Assembly (NCBI GenBank): GCA_047516825.1
Contig: JAKZUA010000035.1
Location: 1-12,311, forward strand
Source of the DNA: JADFQT01 sp047516825
GTDB lineage: Bacteria > Chloroflexota > Dehalococcoidia > Lucifugimonadales > UBA3495
DNA length: 12,311 bases
Reading direction: 5' to 3'
Below, in pieces: positions 1 to 6,612 of this stretch. The notes beneath the pieces were generated by a model, which made no database searches, had not been told where the DNA came from, and worked only from the letters and a program-made list of their open reading frames with translations. The translations under genes and the position numbers were made by a program. Within the stretch, counting starts at the first letter, position 1. Every line of letters starts with the position of its first letter.

Positions 1-76
1 CCCCCAAAGAGTGGCGTCGCCCTTGGCTACTCCGGAAGTCAGGCACCAAATCCAGCGCTTCTCTCAAAGTCATCAT
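1..76 (-). CDS. ISAs1-like transposase, N-terminal fragment (cut by window edge)
   Basis: Only the first 25 residues are visible; the gene runs off the left edge. They contain LREALDLVPDFR followed by a QGRRHSLG stretch. This matches the N-terminal associated domain of ISAs1-type DDE transposases, where a short helix ends in (I/V)PD(P/F/H)R, then a G-R-R/K-basic patch and a hydrophobic segment. A very strong purine-rich ribosome site lies on the minus strand at 77-87 (GGGAGGGGAGG). Two ATG codons are adjacent, at 76-74 and 73-71; the second has the better spacing. The catalytic DDE domain lies outside the window, so activity cannot be judged. The family call rests on recalled consensus and a short match. 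Confidence 0.6.
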   Translation of the reverse strand, partial: MMTLREALDLVPDFRSSQGRRHSLG

Positions 77-157
77 CCTCCCCTCCCGCTTAAACTGGTA
101 ATAATTTTATACTATTTTGAGAAAATGAAAAGGCCCTGGCTCAGGCCCTACCTGGCC

Positions 158-187
158 TTGACGGGAGTTTCTCGGTGACCATATAAT
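158..187 (+). promoter_or_regulatory. Promoter of the rpmH-rnpA-yidD-yidC-jag operon
   Basis: A -35 box TTGACG (158-163, 5 of 6 to consensus) and a perfect -10 box TATAAT (182-187) are separated by 18 nt. Transcription should start near 194-195, leaving a leader of only about 20 nt before the rpmH ATG with AGGAG at 197-201. This is the clearest housekeeping promoter in the left part of the window. No other good promoter was noticed between here and the end of jag, which fits a single transcript. Confidence 0.75.
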
Positions 188-212
188 CCCTCGGTCAGGA
201 GCGCCCAAAACA

Positions 213-350
213 ATGCCGAAACGTACTTATCAGCCTAAGAAGCGCCGCCGCGCCCGAGTCCATGGATTCCGGGCCCGTTCCCGAACCTCCGATGGCCGGG
301 CGGTGCTGCGGCGCAGGCGGTTCAAAGGACGTCATCTACTGACCGTTTAG
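213..350 (+). CDS. rpmH: Large ribosomal subunit protein bL34
   Basis: This 45-residue protein starts MPKRTYQPKKRRRARVHGFR and is extremely rich in Arg and Lys, which is the bL34 signature: KRTYQP, then HGFRAR and a GRAVLxxRRxKGR segment, with a short hydrophobic tail HLLTV. It is a small, wholly rRNA-embedded protein of the 50S subunit. The length is normal for the family. The ATG at 213 is preceded by AGGAG at 197-201, a rather long 11-nt spacing. It is the first gene of the operon and lies 15 nt upstream of rnpA, the usual bacterial order. Confidence 0.96.
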   Translation: MPKRTYQPKKRRRARVHGFRARSRTSDGRAVLRRRRFKGRHLLTV

Positions 351-365
351 CGGCCTGAAACGGCG

Positions 366-719
366 ATGCAGCGCAGGCTACGGCTAACGGGCGACAAAAG
401 GTTTGACCAGATTCACCGGGAAGGCCGGAGCGCGGCCAACCAGTATTTGGTGATACGGGTCCTTCCCAATGGTCTCGACCATAATCGATTCGGAATTTTG
501 GTCGGGAAACGCATCGGGAACGCGGTAACAAGGAACAAAGTGAAGCGCAGACTGCGGGAGGCTCTCCGCCAGGCCCCCTTGGCGCCCGGATGGGATGCCG
601 TGTTTATCGCCCGAAAAGGGGTTGAGCTGGCTACATTCCAAGAAGTGGCCCGTGCCTCCGGCGATCTCTTAAAACGGTCTCGTTTGCTTTCCCCTATCTC
701 CGGTGCAGACCTCTCTTGA
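366..719 (+). CDS. rnpA: Ribonuclease P protein component
   Basis: The 117-residue basic protein has the RnpA fold signatures: an N-terminal LTGDKRFDQIHREGRS stretch (7-22), a central hydrophobic strand (residues 28-47), and the RNR motif KRIGNAVTRNKVKRRLRE at 48-65. RNR is the region that contacts the catalytic RNA. With the RNase P RNA it removes 5' leaders from pre-tRNAs in the cytoplasm. The length is typical. The ATG at 366 has no obvious Shine-Dalgarno and lies 15 nt after rpmH, so translation is probably coupled to rpmH. Its TGA stop (717-719) shares its last base with the ATG of yidD. The RNase P RNA gene itself was not seen in this window. Confidence 0.94.
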   Translation: MQRRLRLTGDKRFDQIHREGRSAANQYLVIRVLPNGLDHNRFGILVGKRIGNAVTRNKVKRRLREALRQAPLAPGWDAVFIARKGVELATFQEVARASGDLLKRSRLLSPISGADLS

Positions 720-928
720 TGCGGCAAATAACCGTTCTGCTGATCCGGCTATACCAATTGGCTGTGTCTCCTTATTTGCCTTCGGCCTGCCGTTACTCCC
801 CGACCTGTTCTCAATACTCCGAAGAGGCCATTAAGCTCCACGGCGTGGCCAAAGGGAGTTGGCTGGGCATTAAGCGCTTGCTGCGTTGCCAGCCCTGGGG
901 AGGCAAAGGCTACGACCCAGTACCGTAA
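719..928 (+). CDS. yidD: Membrane protein insertion efficiency factor YidD
   Basis: This 69-residue protein carries the almost invariant YidD core: LIRLYQLAVSPYLPSACRYS, then the PTCSQYSEEAI segment, a KGSWLGIKRLLRCQPW segment and a final GGKGYDPVP. YidD is a small amphipathic protein at the inner face of the cytoplasmic membrane that helps YidC-dependent insertion. The ATG at 719-721 overlaps the rnpA stop by one base (TGATG), a classic coupled start; an in-frame TTG immediately upstream at 716 would add one residue. Family members often have a longer, poorly conserved tail, and here the protein ends just after the conserved region. The family is known by its conserved cysteines and by this position between rnpA and yidC. 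Confidence 0.93.
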   Translation: MRQITVLLIRLYQLAVSPYLPSACRYSPTCSQYSEEAIKLHGVAKGSWLGIKRLLRCQPWGGKGYDPVP

Positions 929-932
929 ATTT

Positions 933-2264
933 ATGATGGTAATATTTTCCAATTTTTCCTTCCGCCCTACCAAAAACGGCTCCCTTATCCCCAGTGAAAG
1001 CCCTCCCGCCAACACCCTATCAATACCGGTCTGTCAACCGGGAAGAAGGCTGGGGGCGCTGCTTCTTCTAGCCGCGCTGGCCCTCTTGATCACCTCTTGC
1101 ACCGGCAGAAACCTGGGCGCTTCTGATAGGGGCTGGTCGCCGGTGGTGGCGGCCGAGGGCATGGTTTACGTGGGCACTATCCAGGGTCAGGTCCTGGCCT
1201 TGAAGGACAATGGGAATGCGGTCAGCCTGCAATGGACCTTCCCGGCCAATGAGGAAGATGTCGTAGGCGGGGTTTATAACAGTCCGGTAGTCGGTCCGGA
1301 TATGGTCTACGTAGCCGCCCTGAACGGCACCTTGTATGCACTGGACAAACGCACCGGCGATGTCGGCTGGAGCGTTCTGGTGGGTGACCCCAGCGCACCG
1401 GCATCCCTGGTGGGAGGCCCGGTTTTGAGCCCGGACAATACCACTGTGCTGGTCGGGTCGGAAGACAGCAACCTCTACGCCTACGATGCCAAATCCGGTT
1501 CGCCTCGGCGAGGTTACCCTTTCGAAGGTGCCGAGGACAAGATTTGGTCTACACCTGTGGTTAAGGATGGTGTGGTTTATTTTGGGTCCCATGACAAGAA
1601 CGTATACGCAGTTGATCTGAGAAGTGGTGAAAGGAAGTGGCTGTGGGAAACCGGAGGCGTGGTGGTGGCGCGGCCGCTACTTTTCAAAGACCTGGTGGTC
1701 ATCGGCTCCTTCGACAAGAATCTTTACGCCCTGCGGACGGAGGATGGGTCTCTGGCCTGGGGAGGCCAGTCCTTCCCGGGTCTTCAGCTGTTTGAAGGCG
1801 CCGGCAACTGGTTCTGGGCCGGAGCGGTGGCCAATAATTCCTCCATTTTCGCGCCGGGTATGGACGGGAAGGTCTATGCCCTCGACGGCAATGGCAACCT
1901 ACGCTGGGAGCGGCAGTTGGGCTCCCCGATAGTCTCCACACCGGTGTTAGTCCCCCTGGGACTGGTTGTCGCCACCAGAGATGGCGAGGTAAAACGGCTG
2001 GACGTGGAGAGCGGGAACATCAGTGGCTTGCCGCGGTTGCCTTCCGAGGTGAAGGCTCCCCTGTCGGCGGTGGCGGCTATTGACCCGGCTAATCAAGACT
2101 TCTCCCAGGTTGACCAGAGCGACTCGGTATTTATTGGCACCCAAGATGGCATCGTGTACCGCCTGCGGGTGACCAGTGGCCAGAGCCAAAACCTCCTCTG
2201 GTGTTTCGATACCGAGCAGAAAATTCAGTTACCTATTTCCGAATGTTCCGTCGCTAAAGAGTAG
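933..2264 (+). CDS. PQQ/BamB-type beta-propeller lipoprotein in the yidC operon
   Basis: The 443-residue protein has a hydrophobic segment at about residues 40-53 ending in the lipobox ITSC (Cys56), so it is probably a lipoprotein facing outward. About eight repeats follow, near residues 69-101, 117-147, 162-195, 206-238, 246-277, 298-327, 335-366 and 377-425. Each has the PQQ-like blade pattern V(V/I)Y(V/F)G...(D/N)G.(L/V)YALD...G...W. Eight blades fit a closed propeller as in BamB. No catalytic residues of a quinoprotein dehydrogenase were recognised. It starts 4 nt after yidD at tandem ATGs (933, 936) with no clear ribosome site, and ends 6 nt before yidC, so it belongs to the operon. The 39 residues before the hydrophobic segment are unusually long for a signal peptide, but no better in-frame start was found. 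A role assisting YidC is inferred from position only. Confidence 0.85.
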   Translation: MMVIFSNFSFRPTKNGSLIPSESPPANTLSIPVCQPGRRLGALLLLAALALLITSCTGRNLGASDRGWSPVVAAEGMVYVGTIQGQVLALKDNGNAVSLQWTFPANEEDVVGGVYNSPVVGPDMVYVAALNGTLYALDKRTGDVGWSVLVGDPSAPASLVGGPVLSPDNTTVLVGSEDSNLYAYDAKSGSPRRGYPFEGAEDKIWSTPVVKDGVVYFGSHDKNVYAVDLRSGERKWLWETGGVVVARPLLFKDLVVIGSFDKNLYALRTEDGSLAWGGQSFPGLQLFEGAGNWFWAGAVANNSSIFAPGMDGKVYALDGNGNLRWERQLGSPIVSTPVLVPLGLVVATRDGEVKRLDVESGNISGLPRLPSEVKAPLSAVAAIDPANQDFSQVDQSDSVFIGTQDGIVYRLRVTSGQSQNLLWCFDTEQKIQLPISECSVAKE

Positions 2265-2270
2265 TTTTTC

Positions 2271-3197
2271 TTGGAAATTTTCATCACCCTCTGGACCGAG
2301 GTAATCATCCGGCCGATGCTCAACACCTTGCTGGTGTTGTACGTGATTTCCTTCAGTAACATGGGCATCGCCATAATAGTTTTTACCGCCCTGGTGCGGC
2401 TGGCTACTCTTCCCCTTACCCTCAAGCAGTTGCGGCAGATGCGGGGCATGACCAGCCTACAACCCAAGGTTAAGGAGGTCCAGGAGCGGTACGCCGGGGA
2501 TCGGGCCCGAATATCCCAGGAAACGATGCGGCTTTACAAAGAGTCCGGCATCAGTCCCTTTGGTTGCCTGGGTCCGATGATCCCCCAGATGCTGGTCCTC
2601 TTTGGACTGTTTCGCGTCTTGGTGCAAACGCTGTTTGATGCGCCCAACGACCTGGCACGGCTGGCAGACAAGCTTTATTCCTGGGTGCCTTTCGACATTC
2701 ACGCTGCGGTGCCGCTGAATAACAAGTTTTTTGGATTGGACTTGTCGGACAACCCCGAAACCTACCTTTTTATCATTCCCCTCGCGGTGGCGGCCTCCAC
2801 CTGGGTCCAGCAGAAGATGACCATGACCCCCTCAGCGGACCCCAGGCAGCAATCCAGCCAAAACATGATGCTGTGGATGATTCCCATCATGTTGGGAATG
2901 TTCTCGTTTAACTTCCCAATAGGCCTATCCCTTTACTGGACCGTCTCCAACCTGATAGGCGTGGCGATTCAGTATTTCATCACCGGTTGGGATCCCCTTT
3001 TCCCCCTTTTCCCCAGGTCCCAGCGAGCCCCGACCACCAGCGAGTCGCCCCCTCCTAAGCCGGGTGGGGCAGCCGAGGAGATGGAAGAACATGGAAACAG
3101 TGATAAGGACCGCCCAAACCGTAGAAGAAGCCGAAGAACTGGCGCTGAAAGAGCTAGGCGTAGACCGCAACGAGGTAGAGGTAGAAGTTCTAAGTAG
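2271..3197 (+). CDS. yidC: Membrane protein insertase YidC (Oxa1 family)
   Basis: The 308-residue protein has the five-helix YidC/Oxa1 core without the large periplasmic domain of Gram-negative YidC. The first membrane region (about 15-47) carries the conserved groove arginine Arg43 in the segment LVRLATLPLTLKQL. A charged helical hairpin follows at 51-92 (QPKVKEVQERY, then RLYKESGISPFGC). Further membrane helices lie near 98-121, 162-180, 198-214 and 215-237. The tail from 250 to 308 is soluble; residues 283-308 are very Arg-rich, resembling the ribosome-binding tails of some family members. The start is a TTG at 2271, 6 nt after the lipoprotein gene, with only a weak upstream AGAG; it is supported because the protein then begins with the family-like EIFITLWTEVIIRPM. 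The last 107 nt overlap jag in another frame. Confidence 0.93.
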   Translation: MEIFITLWTEVIIRPMLNTLLVLYVISFSNMGIAIIVFTALVRLATLPLTLKQLRQMRGMTSLQPKVKEVQERYAGDRARISQETMRLYKESGISPFGCLGPMIPQMLVLFGLFRVLVQTLFDAPNDLARLADKLYSWVPFDIHAAVPLNNKFFGLDLSDNPETYLFIIPLAVAASTWVQQKMTMTPSADPRQQSSQNMMLWMIPIMLGMFSFNFPIGLSLYWTVSNLIGVAIQYFITGWDPLFPLFPRSQRAPTTSESPPPKPGGAAEEMEEHGNSDKDRPNRRRSRRTGAERARRRPQRGRGRSSK

Positions 3198-3744
3198 GGG
3201 GAAAGCCGGGTTCCTGGGCATCGGCGCGGAGCAGGCTAGGGTACGGGTTACCAGAATCTCGGAGACGTCGGGCGCAGGCAGCGCCGCTTCCCTAGCCATG
3301 AACACCGTCAACAAGACCCTTACAGCAGCCGGGGTGAATGTGGTCAGCACCCTGCGGTCGGCCCACGACGACGAAGTCGGCGGGCCGATCATCGACCTCA
3401 ACGGTGACGACTCCGGACTGCTGATCGGGCGCCGGGGACAGACGTTGCAAGCCCTCCAATATCTGGTCAATCTGATTGTCCGTAAAGAGATTGGGGAAGA
3501 TGTAAGAGTGGTGCTGGATGTGGAAGGTTACCGGCAGCGGAGGGAAGCCTCCCTGCGCGACATGGCCGCCAAGGTGGCCAGCCGGGTCGCCCAAACCGGC
3601 CGCAGCATTACCTTGGAACCCATGTCCGCCGCCGACCGCCGCATCATCCACGTGTCCCTGGCGGATGATCCAGGGGTCAGCACGGAAAGTGTCGGTTTTG
3701 GCGACGACCGAAAAGTAACCATAATGCCCAGCCAAGGGAGGTAA
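3091..3744 (+). CDS. jag: RNA-binding protein Jag/KhpB (Jag_N, KH and R3H domains)
   Basis: The 217-residue protein has three domains: a Jag N-terminal domain (1-53; VEEAEELALKELG, then SRGKAGFLGIGAEQARV), a KH domain (about 75-146) with the loop LLIGRRGQTLQAL at 110-122, and an R3H domain (about 150-215) with Arg183-x3-His187 and a TESVGFGDDRKVTI ending. Jag/KhpB binds RNA in the cytoplasm and is encoded beside yidC in many bacteria. The ATG at 3091 is chosen over an upstream in-frame GTG at 3064. It has GAGGAG at 3075-3080 with 10-nt spacing, and METVIRTAQTVEEAEELALK is the normal family start. The gene begins 107 nt before yidC ends. It is the last gene of the operon; a 182-nt gap follows. 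Confidence 0.93.
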   Translation: METVIRTAQTVEEAEELALKELGVDRNEVEVEVLSRGKAGFLGIGAEQARVRVTRISETSGAGSAASLAMNTVNKTLTAAGVNVVSTLRSAHDDEVGGPIIDLNGDDSGLLIGRRGQTLQALQYLVNLIVRKEIGEDVRVVLDVEGYRQRREASLRDMAAKVASRVAQTGRSITLEPMSAADRRIIHVSLADDPGVSTESVGFGDDRKVTIMPSQGR

Positions 3745-3926
3745 GTGCCCTAATCGTACCTTGCCGGTGCAGCATCTACTAACCCGATGGCGCTTCGCAC
3801 GGGGCGAGAAAATAGTCTCTACCGACTCCTGGGCATGAAGTTAGGGCAGTTATTGCAACTGGGGCTCTCGTCAGCCCTATTCGTAAGAATTATCCGGTTG
3901 ACCTAACGGAGAGGGAGGCCTAAAAT
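3745..3926 (+). other. Untranslated region upstream of purF (possible leader)
   Basis: This 182-nt gap separates jag from purF. It contains a small open frame (3787-3906, 39 codons, ATG start, no ribosome site) that matches nothing I recognise. It also has a stretch at about 3783-3836 holding GATGGCG, CGGGGCGAG and CCGACTCCTGGGCA. These loosely recall conserved blocks of the ZTP (pfl) riboswitch, but the bases that should form its pseudoknot do not pair here. The strong ribosome site GGGAGG (3913-3918) lies 8 nt before the purF ATG. No convincing terminator or promoter was identified. Regulatory function is possible but unproven. Confidence 0.3.
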
Positions 3927-5378
3927 ATGGGCGTGAACGGCGAGTCTGGTCCCCACCAGCTCAATGGGCCTTTCGACCACCCAAAAGAGGAATGTGGCGT
4001 TGTTGGCGTACACATGCCGGAGGGTGAGGCCAGCCGTTTAGCTTTTTTTGGCCTCTTCGCCCTGCAGCATCGGGGACAGGAAAGTGCCGGTATCGCCGCG
4101 GCCAACGGAGAAACCCTCAGCCTCCACTGCGACATGGGACTGGTGACCCAGATCTTCCGGGAGCCGGACTTCTATCCCTTGGCCGGCGAGTTGGCTATCG
4201 GACACACCCGCTACTCCACCACCGGAAGCAGCCAGTTGTGCAATGCCCAGCCAATATTGGTGGATGGGCAACATGGGCAGATTGCCCTGGCCCACAACGG
4301 CAATATCATCAACTCCCTCCAGTTGAAAAACCAGTTGGAGGACCAGTGGGGTTGCAACTTCGCCTCCACCACCGATTCGGAAGTCATGGCCTACCTGCTG
4401 GCTAACGCGCCGGGCCAGTCGTGGGAAGAGCGGATTTTCCACTGCATGCGCACCCTGGAAGGCGCCTATTCCATGGTAGCCCTCACCCCCGACACGTTGA
4501 TCGCCGCCAGAGATCCCTTGGGCATTCGCCCCCTTTGTTTGGGCCAGCTCAACGGCGGCTGGGTTGTGGCTTCGGAAAGCTGTGCCCTGGACCACCTGGG
4601 GGCCACTTTCATGCGGGACCTGGAACCCGGCGAGGTTTTGGTCATCGACCCTCAGGGAATGCGGTCTGCCATCCGCGAATCCAACCAAACGCCCCGGCGA
4701 AGGGCACTTTGCGTCTTTGAGCTGATCTATTTTTCCCGACCGGACAGTCAGCTGGACGGTCAGTTGGTTTATTCGGTGCGCCAGGCCATGGGGGCCCAGC
4801 TGGCCCGCGAGCACCAAATAGATGCCGACCTGGTTATCGGTATCCCCGACTCCTCCACTGCGGCCGCGGTGGGCTACGCCCAAGAATCGGGTATCCCCTA
4901 CAGCGACGGCTTGATCAAGAATCGGTACGTTGGCCGCACCTTCATTGAACCGGAGCAGCGCCTGCGGGAACTGGGAGTGAGGCAGAAGTTCAATCCGCTG
5001 ACGGACGTCATCCGGGGCAAGCGTCTGGTGGTGGTGGACGACAGCATCGTTAGGGGGACCACCACCCCTCACGTGGTTAGTCTGCTGCGCAAAGCCGGAG
5101 CTGCGGAAATCCACATGCGGGTGTGCGCTCCGCCAATCAAGCACCCCTGCTACATGGGGGTGGACATGCCCAACCGCCATGAGTTGATTGCCGCCAACAA
5201 GACCATCCCCGAAATCCGCGAGATGACCGGCGCCGACAGCTTGGGCTACCTTAGTATAGAAGGGTTGCTCCAAGTGGTGGGCGGCGATCGGGGCGGTTTC
5301 TGTGACGCTTGCTTCACCGGCAATTATCCGGTGCCAGTCCAGCTGGAGCTAACCAAATTGGTCCTGGAAACAGCTTAG
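3927..5378 (+). CDS. purF: Amidophosphoribosyltransferase (glutamine PRPP amidotransferase)
   Basis: PurF makes 5-phosphoribosylamine from PRPP and glutamine, the first committed step of purine synthesis. The 483-residue protein has an Ntn glutaminase domain whose nucleophile is Cys23 (EECGVVGV). It would be exposed after removal of a 22-residue propeptide, longer than the 11 residues of the Bacillus subtilis enzyme. Glutaminase motifs include LQHRGQESAG (46-55), GHTRYSTTG (92-100) and AHNGNI (122-127). The phosphoribosyltransferase domain has the PRPP loop RLVVVDDSIVRGTT at 366-379. Four cysteines at the positions of the Bacillus-type 4Fe-4S ligands are present: Cys262, Cys408, Cys459 and Cys462. 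It is therefore an iron-sulfur, propeptide-bearing PurF. The ATG at 3927 has GGGAGG 8 nt upstream. purM follows after 183 nt. Confidence 0.97.
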   Translation: MGVNGESGPHQLNGPFDHPKEECGVVGVHMPEGEASRLAFFGLFALQHRGQESAGIAAANGETLSLHCDMGLVTQIFREPDFYPLAGELAIGHTRYSTTGSSQLCNAQPILVDGQHGQIALAHNGNIINSLQLKNQLEDQWGCNFASTTDSEVMAYLLANAPGQSWEERIFHCMRTLEGAYSMVALTPDTLIAARDPLGIRPLCLGQLNGGWVVASESCALDHLGATFMRDLEPGEVLVIDPQGMRSAIRESNQTPRRRALCVFELIYFSRPDSQLDGQLVYSVRQAMGAQLAREHQIDADLVIGIPDSSTAAAVGYAQESGIPYSDGLIKNRYVGRTFIEPEQRLRELGVRQKFNPLTDVIRGKRLVVVDDSIVRGTTTPHVVSLLRKAGAAEIHMRVCAPPIKHPCYMGVDMPNRHELIAANKTIPEIREMTGADSLGYLSIEGLLQVVGGDRGGFCDACFTGNYPVPVQLELTKLVLETA

Positions 5379-5561
5379 CCCAACGTCATCCCGAACCTTC
5401 CCCTTGCCCCTCCGTGCCCCAATTACCACGGCCCCATCACAGGTATCGGGGTCCTCTTGCCATCCCCGGCCTCATGCTTTAGTCTGGTACTGCTCTCCGG
5501 ACCTGGCTGACTCCTGGTTCATTCTACGGGGCCGGAGAATTTGGATGGGAGGAATGCGCGG

Positions 5562-6578
5562 GTGGCCGGTGAAACTTATCAGTCCGCCGGAGTCGACCTG
5601 GACGCCCTGGAAAGCCTGAAGGACCGAATCAAGGCTTTCTCCGCGCTCACTCACGGACCGGAAGTGCTCGACGCCGCGGGTAGCTTTGCGGGCCTCTACC
5701 ATCTGGCGGGCTACCGCGACCCGGTGCTGGTCGCCAGCGCCGATGGGGTGGGTACCAAGTTGAAGATCGCGGCCCAGATGGGCCATTACGAATCTATTGG
5801 GCAGGACCTGGTATCTCTCAACGTAAACGATATCCTCACCCGGGGCGCTAAACCCCTGTTTTTTCTGGATTATATTTCCTTCAGTAACCTGGACCAGAAT
5901 TGCATGGAAACCTTGCTGCGAGGGATGGTATGGGGGTGCAAGGAGGTTGGCTGCGCCCTCATCGGCGGGGAAACCGCCCAACTTCCTGACACCTACAGCG
6001 GCGATGATCTGGACCTGGCCGGCTTTGTGGTGGGAGCCGCCGAGCGGGACCGGGTTTTGGATGGCGGCACGATAAGCCCCGGCGATTATCTCATTGGCAT
6101 GCCGTCCAGCGGGCTGCACACCAACGGCTTCTCCCTGGTACGCCGGGTCTTCCACCTGGATCAGGATTCCTCGGCGCTATTCCATCACTACGATGAGCTG
6201 CGCCATCAGCTGGGAGAAGAGCTGCTGGTGCGGCATCGCTGCTACTATCCCCTGCTGGAGCCGATTTTTCCGCTGGTTAAGGGACTTTCTCACATCACCG
6301 GCGGAGGTTTGCCCGGAAAGATGCCCGCTATTCTTCCTGAGGACTGCACGGCCGAGTTCCAGCTCGGCTCCTGGAAAGTGCTCCCTATTTTCTCTCTGAT
6401 ACAGCGGAAGGGTCGGGTAGAGGACCGCGAAATGTACCGCGTGTTCAACATGGGGCTGGGCATGGTTGCCATTTGTGACGAGGAATCGGTGGCTACCATT
6501 CAGGACGCGGTGCCCGATGCCCTGGTGGTTGGTCAAGTTGTTCCCAGGGGAGACGGGCCGGCGGTAACGTTCAAGTGA
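5562..6578 (+). CDS. purM: Phosphoribosylformylglycinamidine cyclo-ligase (AIR synthetase)
   Basis: PurM closes the imidazole ring, converting FGAM and ATP to AIR in the fifth step of purine synthesis. With the chosen start the protein has 338 residues, normal for the family. Motifs in order: YQSAGVD (6-12), ASADGVGTKL (58-67), MGHYESIGQDLVSLNVND (73-90), GAKPLFFLDY (95-104), GGETAQLP (135-142), GLHTNGFSL (184-192), HITGGGLPGK (244-253) and FNMGLGM (295-301). I prefer the GTG at 5562, because GGGAGG at 5547-5552 sits 9 nt before it. An upstream in-frame TTG at 5541 has only GGAG at 3 nt and would add seven poorly conserved residues. purH follows 34 nt later, so the two are probably cotranscribed. 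Confidence 0.95.
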   Translation: MAGETYQSAGVDLDALESLKDRIKAFSALTHGPEVLDAAGSFAGLYHLAGYRDPVLVASADGVGTKLKIAAQMGHYESIGQDLVSLNVNDILTRGAKPLFFLDYISFSNLDQNCMETLLRGMVWGCKEVGCALIGGETAQLPDTYSGDDLDLAGFVVGAAERDRVLDGGTISPGDYLIGMPSSGLHTNGFSLVRRVFHLDQDSSALFHHYDELRHQLGEELLVRHRCYYPLLEPIFPLVKGLSHITGGGLPGKMPAILPEDCTAEFQLGSWKVLPIFSLIQRKGRVEDREMYRVFNMGLGMVAICDEESVATIQDAVPDALVVGQVVPRGDGPAVTFK

Positions 6579-6612
6579 ATCCAATAAGTCGGGACCGCCT
6601 TGGGGGAAGGAA

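Noticed and set aside
130..159. AGGCCCT direct repeats and an AAGGCC/GGCCTT inverted pair just before the rpmH promoter
   Set aside because: The stems are short and GGCC-rich by composition, with no T-run and no clear link to an element end. They are too weak to annotate separately.
4038..5273. A 411-codon open frame on the minus strand inside purF
   Set aside because: purF is full length with all active-site and iron-sulfur residues. The antisense frame is a by-product of GC-rich codon usage and its protein shows no known motif.
5379..5561. Gap between purF and purM, including a GTCATCCCGAACC fragment near 5385
   Set aside because: The fragment resembles one end of the 9978-10146 repeat but has no partner. 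Only weak 5-bp stems were found and no clear promoter or terminator, so nothing is annotated.
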